A stretch of DNA of 5,986 nt from Cytophagales bacterium. Its GTDB lineage: Bacteria > Bacteroidota > Bacteroidia > Cytophagales > Cyclobacteriaceae. The notes beneath the pieces are model-generated. The model was not told where the DNA came from, did no database searches, and worked only from the letters and a program-made list of their open reading frames with translations. Every line of letters begins with the position of its first letter. The first letter of the stretch is position 1. Shown here in pieces: positions 1 through 4,887 of this stretch. Location of the stretch: assembly GCA_020063545.1 (NCBI GenBank), contig JAGUUF010000173.1, positions 1-5,986 of the forward strand, written 5' to 3'. Made by a program: the position numbers and the translations under genes.

Positions 1-943
1 CATGGCCAAGGAATTCAGGTATGTAGAAACTCCCCACGTAGGTCCCGTTGAGTAAGACATAAACATCGATAACCGATGTTTTGGCGAAGAGTTCTGAATC
101 ATCATTCCTTGCTTTGATTCTAGAGTTGATGAATAAGTAATTACCGTTGGTATGACTTCTGTTATTCACAAGGTAAGGTGGAGAGGCTAAGGTGACAGAA
201 CCGTCTTTAAGGCGTGCTGTTTTAATTCTTGCCGTTGTAACCGGATCGATTGTTGTCCCTCGATACAAAAGGTTAAGGCTGGTGTCCATGGTTATGAACT
301 GATTCCTGTAATAATAGACATAAACTACCTGATTAGTTTTTTCATTGAAATGCAGCATGCCGTCTGTACAGAATAAACCATCAATTTGCTTCTCGAGTAA
401 CATGGTCTTGTATTCAGTTAAGGGTGGAGATTTCGTCTTTTTTGCCAGTACATATTCTCTGACAGTATCTCGAAAAGTTCGCACAATGATGGTGTTTTGA
501 TGAATAGGTACGGCATCGGCAAAAAAAGAGCTATTGGTCATAAATCGAGTTGCCTTCCAATCCATTGTTGAGCCTTTATAAACAGAGTATGATACTAAAT
601 CGAACACAGTGAATGCGTTTGAATCGACTGTAATGAATGAGGCTTTTCTTAAGCCTTCTGAAACTTTGATAGTGTCTTCTTTAATGGCTGGTTCCAGATT
701 CGTTTCAACAATTGTGATCTTCCTCGGTTCGATATTATTGCCTAGATATATCTTAGTCGACACTTTCCCTGCTATGTAATGGGCTCTAGAGCGAATATCC
801 CAATGCCTTTCAGGCAGGATGGTGGGTTGAACCAACGTTCGAACAAAATTATACTCTTCCTTCTTTTTGCTGGCGTAGTTGAGAGAAAGCATGAAAGATA
901 CACTCCCAATAAATATAATTATCAATACAGCCAGCCGTCTCAT
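1..943 (-). CDS. Beta-propeller (TolB/BF3164-like) protein, 3' end outside window
   Basis: The frame is open from an ATG at 943 down to the window edge, giving 314 residues without a stop; the C-terminus is missing. The N-terminus is MRRLAVLIIIFIGSVSFM: two arginines followed by a hydrophobic stretch, so a signal peptide or membrane anchor and an exported protein. The rest is beta-rich with repeating short hydrophobic strands, for example QVVYVYYYRNQFI, LNLLYRG, GNYLFINSRI and VIDVYVLLNGTYVGSFYIP. These resemble the propeller proteins that accompany MauE/DUF6520 gene pairs in Bacteroidota. No catalytic residues are recognised and the function is unknown. The frame stays open upstream of 943 into the DUF6520 gene, but offers no ATG there, so 943 is the best start. 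It lies 85 bases beyond the DUF6520 stop on the same strand, with a strong hairpin between them, and is probably cotranscribed at a lower level. Family membership is recalled, not searched. Confidence 0.8.
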   Translation of the reverse strand, partial: MRRLAVLIIIFIGSVSFMLSLNYASKKKEEYNFVRTLVQPTILPERHWDIRSRAHYIAGKVSTKIYLGNNIEPRKITIVETNLEPAIKEDTIKVSEGLRKASFITVDSNAFTVFDLVSYSVYKGSTMDWKATRFMTNSSFFADAVPIHQNTIIVRTFRDTVREYVLAKKTKSPPLTEYKTMLLEKQIDGLFCTDGMLHFNEKTNQVVYVYYYRNQFITMDTSLNLLYRGTTIDPVTTARIKTARLKDGSVTLASPPYLVNNRSHTNGNYLFINSRIKARNDDSELFAKTSVIDVYVLLNGTYVGSFYIPEFLGH

Positions 944-991
944 CCTGATATTGGTTGAAGCCTTTGAATGATTTTGTGTTTCGGTAGTTAA

Positions 992-1019
992 GAAATGACG
1001 GCCAACAGGCCGCCATTTC
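992..1019 (-). terminator. 12-bp hairpin after the DUF6520 gene (attenuator or RNA-end stabiliser)
   Basis: The arms at 992-1003 and 1008-1019 form a 12-bp stem around a 4-base loop. Read on the minus strand every pair is canonical except one G-U wobble, so the hairpin is better as minus-strand RNA. It begins 9 bases after the DUF6520 stop codon. The bases after it (TTAACTACC) are not a U-tract, so full intrinsic termination is doubtful. A partial terminator or a 3'-end stabiliser that lets the small peptide be made in excess over the downstream propeller protein fits better. Confidence 0.6.
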
Positions 1020-1028
1020 CAAGGGAGA

Positions 1029-1304
1029 TTAGTTGTACCGCAGCAACCCGAGTGAGTTGGCGGATTCGGCATTGGCTTTGGTGTTGTAGGCCTCGAATTC
1101 GCCAATCATGCATTGATGACTTGTGGCACTGGTGGAACAAACAGGAGTATTTCCCGGAGGATCTGTGATACTTCCCTGCAATCCACCACCAGCTACCGGG
1201 CCATTTGAATCATACCAACCCGTTTGTACAAACATCGGTGTTGCCAATGCTCCAGCGACTGCGAAAACAACCGCCAATAGCGGTAATATAAATTTGTTCT
1301 TCAT
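1029..1304 (-). CDS. DUF6520-type small exported protein
   Basis: This encodes 91 residues if started at ATG 1304 (MKNKFILPLLAVVFAVAGALA). The start at 1313 would add only MTF and would place the start codon at the edge of a hairpin, so 1304 is preferred. Residues 1-21 are a clear signal peptide with a lysine-containing start, a hydrophobic core and small residues at the end. The mature part is Gly/Asn/Ser-rich, with two cysteines at about residues 56 and 65 (TPVCSTS, HQCMIG) that could form a disulphide, and it ends in LGLLRYN. Size, signal peptide, the paired cysteines and a C-terminal LR-x-N ending match the DUF6520 family of Bacteroidota, whose function is unknown. It lies between a MauE-like gene, whose family is linked to periplasmic thiol chemistry, and a propeller gene. 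That makes a thiol-oxidised secreted peptide a reasonable but unproven idea. Confidence 0.82.
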   Translation of the reverse strand: MKNKFILPLLAVVFAVAGALATPMFVQTGWYDSNGPVAGGGLQGSITDPPGNTPVCSTSATSHQCMIGEFEAYNTKANAESANSLGLLRYN

Positions 1305-1311
1305 AAATGTC

Positions 1312-1337
1312 ATTGCTTTTGTAATTCAAAAAGCAAT
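1312..1337 (-). promoter_or_regulatory. Inverted repeat just upstream of the DUF6520 start
   Basis: ATTGCTTTTG at 1312-1321 and CAAAAAGCAAT at 1327-1337 pair over 10 bp, with one bulged base and a 5-base loop. On the minus-strand transcript the hairpin ends 7 bases before the ATG at 1304, where the ribosome must bind. It could limit translation or protect the 5' region. No protein or ligand is implied by the sequence. Confidence 0.4.
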
Positions 1338-1373
1338 TGAAAAACTTTAGGTTGAACATCATTTTAAGAACAC

Positions 1374-1410
1374 TCACCCTTCTGCAACGAGGGTGATCAG
1401 AAACTTCTGA
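1374..1410 (-). promoter_or_regulatory. Two abutting hairpins in the DUF6520 leader
   Basis: TCACCCT (1374-1380) pairs with AGGGTGA (1390-1396) over 7 bp with a 9-base loop. It is directly followed by TCAGA (1397-1401) pairing with TCTGA (1406-1410). Both lie in the 133-base gap between the MauE-like stop and the DUF6520 start. There is no U-tract directly behind either stem, so this is not a standard terminator. It may be a structured leader or an RNA processing site. Confidence 0.35.
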
Positions 1411-1437
1411 CTGGTAGTTGCAGTACCGGCCAGTTCG

Positions 1438-1770
1438 TTATGCCTTAAAAGGCAAAATATTTTTTTTGAGAACCACGCGATTTGTTTCATGTGAAAGAAC
1501 CTTATGATTGGATGTAGTTGTGTACAACAGTATGGCTATTACAACAAGCGACAGGAATACAAGATTAAAGATGAGATGTTGTGTCCAGGTTAAGTTTTGA
1601 ATTATACCACCACAAGAACACGGCACATATTCGCTGAAGCGTGATGCAAGGACGATGTATGTAGTAAACATTGTCATCAAACCAAAAGCAGAGTACAAAC
1701 CCGTAATTCGGATCCTTTGGAAAATTAACAAAACGGAAATCAGCAACTCCACTCCTGGTACTGCCCATGC
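1438..1770 (-). pseudogene. MauE/DoxX-type redox membrane protein, 5' half missing
   Basis: The C-terminal half of a small multi-pass membrane protein. The recognisable part starts at WAVPGVELLISVLLIF (about 1767), continues through a transmembrane segment GLYSAFGLMTMFTTYIVLA, then VPCSCGG, then a last segment HLIFNLVFLSLVVIAILLY, and ends in a charged tail at TAA 1438-1440. The CSCG motif between the last two helices and this helix pattern are typical of the MauE-like family of Bacteroidota, which has about four helices in roughly 150 residues and is thought to act in disulphide transfer across the membrane. The first helix and about half of the second are absent: in frame, a stop lies at 1795-1797, where sequence belonging to the opposite-strand SPFH gene begins. 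The only start left is GTG 1752, inside helix two, so a working protein is unlikely. The gene stands first in the minus-strand group with the DUF6520 and propeller genes. Confidence 0.78.
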
Positions 1771-2342
1771 CGGAAGACGAATTACATATCGACCTTACCG
1801 TTTCTGTCACACTTCGACCAGTGGCTTCGGAACTACCACTGTTAGAGTTGGAAGTTGGTAAAGACTATTACAACAAAGTAATTCACCCAGAGTTTATGAG
1901 CCTGGTGCGAAACGTTTTCTCAACATACAAGTACACCACGGTGTCACCAAAAAGTCCGGACATCGAGTCAGCTATCCTCACACGCTTAATGATGCTGACA
2001 AAAGGAAAGCATATTGAATTCAACAACGTTACAGTAAAACATATTGAATACCCTGTGGTGGTTACTTCGGCTGTAGATAAGAAACTCGCAGTTCAGCAGG
2101 CCATTGAGCAAAAAGAGTACGAATTAAAGATTGCAGAGAAAAACGCGGAGATACAAAGAGTGTTGGCTAAAGGGCAGCGCGATGCACAGCAAATCATTGA
2201 TGCTGGCTTAACCCAACGGTACCTGCAGTTCAAAGCACTCGAAGTGCAGGATAAGCTAACGTCTAGCCCAAATACCAAATTTTTCTTTGTGCCCATTGGT
2301 AAGGATGGCCTGCCGGTGATTCTGGATACTCATGATAAATAA
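1767..2342 (+). pseudogene. Prohibitin-like SPFH/Band 7 protein, 5' end missing
   Basis: The 191 residues from ATG 1767 are the middle and C-terminal part of a prohibitin-family protein. The Band 7 strand pattern DELHIDLTVSVTLRPV is followed by EVGKDYYNKVIHPEF and VRNVFSTYKY, then GKHIEFNNVTVKHIEYP. A charged coiled coil follows (AVQQAIEQKEYELKIAEKNAEIQRVLAKGQRDAQQII), and the tail is SPNTKFFFVPIGKDGLPVIL. Complete members are about 270-290 residues and begin with a membrane anchor and the first SPFH strands; roughly the first 80-90 residues are absent. In frame, a stop lies upstream at 1704-1706 and no SPFH-like sequence precedes ATG 1767, so the break is real within this sequence. A soluble shortened protein from ATG 1767 is possible, but there is no visible promoter or ribosome site. 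The family forms membrane scaffolds. Confidence 0.78.
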
Positions 2343-2371
2343 TTATTGTCAAACCTTTAAATATTAATAAT

Positions 2372-2734
2372 ATGAAAACGCTAAAATTCACTTTGTCTTT
2401 CCTGTTACTAAGTGCTGTATGGACATTCGCGCAAACCATTCCCATGAACATGGTAGAGAAAATCAGGGACGAACAGGTGCCGGTATCTGTCTTAAAGACC
2501 TTTGAAAATGAGTTTGCCTCTGCAAAAGCAGACATCAAAGGAGGCGTGTGGTATGCTCATTTTGAACATACCACCGCGATCCCCGGTGATCAGGGAAAAC
2601 CGGGAACATCGAGAGCTATTCCCCTTCACTACAGTTACAGGGGTAAAAAAGAAGGCAAGAATGTAGAGATTAAATTCACGCCAGAAGGCAAGTGGGTATC
2701 ATCGAAAGGACTACCGGATATGGTCTTGAATTGA
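2372..2734 (+). CDS. Secreted PepSY-like small protein
   Basis: This encodes 120 residues. Residues 1-20 (MKTLKFTLSFLLLSAVWTFA) are a signal peptide with a likely cut after TFA. The mature part begins with VPVSVLKTFENEFASAKADIKGGVWYAHFEH and ends with YRGKKEGKNVEIKFTPEGKWVSSKGLP. The pattern VP-x-x-V-x-x-x-F, then an aromatic Y-x-A-x-F strand, then EIKFTPEGKW resembles the PepSY-like (beta-lactamase-inhibitor-like) fold of small periplasmic proteins in Bacteroidota, whose partners are mostly unknown. The gene starts 29 bases after the SPFH remnant and ends just before a clear intrinsic terminator, so it is separated from the metal genes that follow. No Shine-Dalgarno site is seen, which is usual for the phylum. 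A specific role cannot be given. Confidence 0.75.
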   Translation: MKTLKFTLSFLLLSAVWTFAQTIPMNMVEKIRDEQVPVSVLKTFENEFASAKADIKGGVWYAHFEHTTAIPGDQGKPGTSRAIPLHYSYRGKKEGKNVEIKFTPEGKWVSSKGLPDMVLN

Positions 2735-2737
2735 TCC

Positions 2738-2760
2738 TCACTTGATCTGGTTGCAAGTGA
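2738..2760 (+). repeat. 7-bp inverted repeat behind the PepSY-like gene
   Basis: TCACTTG (2738-2744) and CAAGTGA (2754-2760) are exact complements with a 9-base loop. They begin 3 bases after the PepSY-like stop and lie directly before the intrinsic terminator. It probably adds to 3'-end structure; a stem this short can also occur by chance. Confidence 0.35.
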
Positions 2761-2766
2761 AATAAG

Positions 2767-2800
2767 GCGCGTGGAAAAAACTTTCATGCGCTTTTTTTTT
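2767..2800 (+). terminator. Intrinsic terminator of the PepSY-like gene
   Basis: The arms at 2767-2776 and 2782-2791 pair over 10 bp (two G-U pairs) with a 5-base loop, and nine T's follow at 2792-2800. This is a textbook rho-independent terminator 32 bases after the stop codon. It also shows that longer reading frames starting inside it, at 2771 or 2786, are not the true start of the next gene. Confidence 0.85.
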
Positions 2801-2884
2801 GAGAGACCACTCCTGACAAAAGTCATTGTCTTAGCCAACATTGGTCATGATACGAGTAAACAGAACTCACTACTTTGCCATTGG

Positions 2885-3331
2885 ATGACTCCCCTGACAA
2901 CCATACGAAAATACAGCCTTTTCCTGTCCCTGTTCTTTACCTTATCGGTTTCGACAACCATTGTTTGCAATTTCGTATGTACATCAGGCATGGTAATGCA
3001 CTCAGATCGTCCAGATTCTCATTGTAAACACACAAAGGAAATATCGGCAAAAGTACATCATTGGCTTACGAAGAATGTTGCCTTTGAAATCGCTCCCGAG
3101 GATTGCTGCTGTGCGGATGGGATGACCAAGTTTTTTGCGGCTCTTTCTTTAAGCACTGAGACATTGATTGTGGAGGTAGCCGCCAATGCTGCTCCTTTAT
3201 TCAACATTGTTACCCCCGTTTCGCTCATCAACATCAATACCACCTTCTCCGCGAGTGTGGCACATCCCCAATTTCTTTATAACAATGAGGGGACTTACAA
3301 AAGAGTTCTTCTAAATTCCTTTCAAATCTGA
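2885..3331 (+). CDS. Cys/His-rich exported protein of the metal locus (unrecognised)
   Basis: This encodes 148 residues from ATG 2885. That start is chosen because the frame further upstream runs through the terminator at 2767-2800, and because a signal peptide begins here (MTPLTTIRKYSLFLSLFFTLSVS). After it come C28 and C32 (VCNFVC), M36 and M38, H39, the HCKH pair at 46-49, HH at 58-59 and a CCC triplet at 74-76 (EDCCCADG). The second half is hydrophobic and has no cysteines. The layout, a first Cys cluster after the signal peptide and a second Cys pair or triplet near residue 70, parallels the HYC_CC_PP protein at 4304, but the C-terminal Pro-Pro is lacking, so it may be a diverged relative. 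Cys, His and Met in an exported protein beside a metal pump suggest periplasmic metal binding. I do not recognise the family firmly. Confidence 0.7.
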   Translation: MTPLTTIRKYSLFLSLFFTLSVSTTIVCNFVCTSGMVMHSDRPDSHCKHTKEISAKVHHWLTKNVAFEIAPEDCCCADGMTKFFAALSLSTETLIVEVAANAAPLFNIVTPVSLININTTFSASVAHPQFLYNNEGTYKRVLLNSFQI

Positions 3332-3434
3332 TAGTTAGTTTTCGAGATGCTTCCTGTTTAATCCGTGTTTCGCGTAAAGCGACACTCGTCAATTCTAAAG
3401 TCTTCTTCTTCAAAACGAAAATTAACTATTGGTT

Positions 3435-3989
3435 ATGAAAACGTACGAACTTCATATAAAAAATATGGTCTGTGAACGCTGTGTTATCTACGTCATGCAG
3501 GTACTTCAGCAACTAAATACCCCTCCTCAAAAGGTTGAATTGGGTCGCGTAATTTTTTCAAGCCCCTGTGATACAATTTTACCAACGCTTGAAAAGAAAC
3601 TACGTGAAGTCGGTCTGCAAGTCGTTTACGACAAAACAGAGGTGACGGTAGAAGAAATAAAAATTCATATTATTAAATACCTCAATGAAGTGGAAGCGGG
3701 GAATAATGTAAGCAGACTATCGGCTTACCTGTCCGATCACCTGGCTAGGAATTACTTTAGCCTGACCAAACTCTTTAGCAGAAACCAGAATAAGACAATC
3801 GAGGCCTTTGCTATTGAAAGAAAGGTGGACAGAGTTAAACAACTACTCAGGGAAGGGGAACTGACCTTGAGTGAAATCTCGTATCGCATGGGCTATTCCA
3901 ACGTTCAACACTTGTCAAAACAATTCCGGGCGATAACAGGAATTTCAGTGTCTGCGTTTAAAACTGAATATACGCGAAGCGCGGCATAG
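3435..3989 (+). CDS. AraC-family regulator with N-terminal HMA-like metal-sensing domain
   Basis: This encodes 184 residues from ATG 3435; a TTG two codons earlier is less likely. Residues 1-75 resemble a heavy-metal-associated (HMA) ferredoxin-like fold: strand YELHIKNMVCERC with a CxxC pair at 13-16, a helix VMQVLQQL, strand KVELGRVIF, a helix PTLEKKLREVG and a last strand LQVVYD. Residues 95-184 are an AraC-type double helix-turn-helix (FSLTKLFSRNQNKTIEAFAIERKVDRVKQLL... LTLSEISYRMGYSNVQHLSKQFRAITGISVSAFK), split here by the ellipsis, with the conserved GYS-x-x-x-HLS-x-x-F pattern. Such HMA-AraC fusions recur beside metal export genes in Bacteroidota. It probably binds a soft metal through the two cysteines and controls the genes downstream, perhaps its own too. 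It lies 103 bases after the Cys/His-rich gene and 21 before the small Cys-Cys gene. The target operator is not identified. Confidence 0.88.
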   Translation: MKTYELHIKNMVCERCVIYVMQVLQQLNTPPQKVELGRVIFSSPCDTILPTLEKKLREVGLQVVYDKTEVTVEEIKIHIIKYLNEVEAGNNVSRLSAYLSDHLARNYFSLTKLFSRNQNKTIEAFAIERKVDRVKQLLREGELTLSEISYRMGYSNVQHLSKQFRAITGISVSAFKTEYTRSAA

Positions 3990-4010
3990 TAAAACCAACT
4001 ATTTGAAATT

Positions 4011-4145
4011 ATGACTAAACCTTGTTGTCAAATAGAGACACCCAAGCCGTCACCGGAATCAGAGAAGTGGATCAGGAGATTTTGGATTGCTATTGTCCTT
4101 GCCATTATGTTGATCGTGATTCTGGCTGAAATTTTTAACTTCTGA
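4011..4145 (+). CDS. 44-residue single-pass membrane protein with Cys-Cys motif
   Basis: A short reading frame from ATG 4011 to TGA 4143-4145. The N-terminal part, MTKPCCQIETPKPSPESEKW, holds an adjacent cysteine pair at residues 5-6 in a polar, proline-rich stretch. IRRF follows, then a strongly hydrophobic segment from about residue 25 to 41 (WIAIVLAIMLIVILAE). The basic residues before the helix suggest the Cys pair faces the cytoplasm. It begins 21 bases after the HMA-AraC stop on the same strand and is likely in one operon with it; a weak terminator follows. Similar tiny CC membrane proteins are familiar in metal-resistance loci of this phylum. A role in handing metal to the pump or holding a partner at the membrane is inference. 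Coding status rests on composition, position and the intact frame. Confidence 0.68.
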   Translation: MTKPCCQIETPKPSPESEKWIRRFWIAIVLAIMLIVILAEIFNF

Positions 4146-4189
4146 CAATTGTCATGGGCTGGATCAAAAGGGATTGGGTTTTTATAAAA

Positions 4190-4210
4190 GCCCCGAAATG
4201 AGGCCTTTTT
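4190..4210 (+). terminator. Probable weak intrinsic terminator after the small CC gene
   Basis: GCC-C-C (4190-4194) pairs with G-A-GGC (4200-4204) around the loop GAAAT, with one C/A mismatch, followed by CTTTTT. It lies 45 bases after the stop of the small membrane protein. The stem is short, so some read-through into the next genes is likely. The 158-base gap 4146-4303 otherwise shows only A+T-rich sequence and a TATAAT at 4262-4267 without a convincing upstream element. Confidence 0.5.
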
Positions 4211-4303
4211 GCGATTTTTGGAAGATATTACAGAGAATTTTATAACATTTCAGCAATAATGTATAATAACTTATATGCGTAAGCCCCGTATATTTACAAA
4301 GTC

Positions 4304-4732
4304 TTGAAGAAGTTTCGCACCATACTAACCGGTATTCTTGCATCGCTTGTGCTGATGTCTTCCATCAGCCATTCGGTTAGTTTTCATTTGTGTGGAGGCG
4401 AAGTCCAAAGCATGGCAATTTTTGGCCACGCTCAGGCTTGCGAGGAACACACACGTGGTTGTGATCATGATGGGGATCCTTCCGATCATACATCCGTTGG
4501 GCATAAAGGGTGCTGTGAAGATGCCACCGTTATTATCGACTCTGAAAAATATTCAACTAAGGTAAGTGAAACCATTACAATCAAACCACTTACGGATGGG
4601 TTGCCTTTAATCATTCCGTCTGTAGAACACCTGAATTCTGCTGTTGCGGTTGAACGTGGACACTTTTTCAATTATCGACCGCCATTGATCGAACGAGACA
4701 TTACAATACTCGTTCAGACTTTCCTTATTTAA
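4304..4732 (+). CDS. HYC_CC_PP-family exported protein (TTG start)
   Basis: This encodes 142 residues. The start is TTG 4304: the only upstream in-frame sequence is seven codons back to a stop at 4280-4282 with no ATG or GTG, and reading TTG gives a normal signal peptide MKKFRTILTGILASLVLMSS. Landmarks follow in family order. HLC at 28-30 (SFHLCGGEV) stands where most members have HYC; then C46 and C53 lie in a His/Asp-rich loop; CC is at 70-71 (KGCCED); and PP is at 126-127 (NYRPPLIERD) close to the end. This small-protein family is found beside heavy-metal pumps in Bacteroidota and is presumed periplasmic, where its Cys/His cluster could bind metal; no biochemical role is established to my knowledge. 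It sits 155 bases before the pump gene. The Tyr-to-Leu change in the first motif is a small departure. Confidence 0.82.
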   Translation: MKKFRTILTGILASLVLMSSISHSVSFHLCGGEVQSMAIFGHAQACEEHTRGCDHDGDPSDHTSVGHKGCCEDATVIIDSEKYSTKVSETITIKPLTDGLPLIIPSVEHLNSAVAVERGHFFNYRPPLIERDITILVQTFLI

Positions 4733-4755
4733 TAACTGCGCTTAGGGGCGTGTGG

Positions 4756-4822
4756 ATTGTGTTCGCATTTGCGAATAGCCTCTTCACACAATTAATCTTG
4801 TTTTAAAGCATTTGCAAGATTA
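4756..4822 (+). repeat. Two back-to-back inverted repeats upstream of the efflux pump gene
   Basis: ATTGTGT (4756-4762) pairs with ACACAAT (4786-4792), enclosing a smaller hairpin TTCGC/GCGAA (4762-4766 with 4771-4775). Immediately after, TAATCTTG (4793-4800) pairs with CAAGATTA (4815-4822) over 8 bp with a 14-base loop. They fill the middle of the 155-base gap before the pump gene. They could be operator half-sites or leader RNA structure; there is no T-run behind them, so they are not a standard terminator. Each repeat alone is near what chance allows in 6 kb. Confidence 0.4.
4768..4800 (+). promoter_or_regulatory. Candidate Bacteroidota-type promoter for the pump gene
   Basis: TTTG at 4768-4771 is followed after 21 bases by TAATCTTG at 4793-4800. 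The Bacteroidota housekeeping consensus is TTTG, about 19-21 bases, then TAnnTTTG; the -7 element here has one mismatch. Transcription would start near 4807, giving a leader of about 80 bases. The -7 element is also one arm of an inverted repeat, so a regulator bound there would block the promoter. Confidence 0.4.
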
Positions 4823-4887
4823 GCTCCGCCCTTTCTTCATGTCCTTTTCCTTAGGATAACTGACTTCATTTTTATTATTCGATTACT

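Noticed and set aside
1565..1861. Overlapping alternative reading frames on both strands across the MauE/SPFH junction
   Set aside because: Their proteins show no family pattern, and they lie over the recognisable MauE and SPFH frames; they are shadows.
2771..2884. Longer N-terminus for the Cys/His-rich protein, starting at GTG 2771 or ATG 2786
   Set aside because: Both starts lie inside the intrinsic terminator, and the added residues are unlike a signal peptide; ATG 2885 gives a proper one.
3368..3386. Imperfect hairpin GTGTTTCGC / GCGACAC before the HMA-AraC gene
   Set aside because: Only 4+3 pairs with a two-base bulge and no T-run; too weak to call a terminator or operator.
4143..4154. 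Perfect 12-bp palindrome TGACAATTGTCA overlapping the stop of the 44-residue protein, as an operator candidate
   Set aside because: A 12-bp perfect palindrome is expected about once or twice by chance in 6 kb, and it overlaps coding sequence with no promoter next to it.
4262..4267. TATAAT as a sigma-70-like -10 box before the HYC_CC_PP gene
   Set aside because: No TTGACA-like box at the right distance, and Bacteroidota promoters use a different -7 element; the area is simply A+T-rich.
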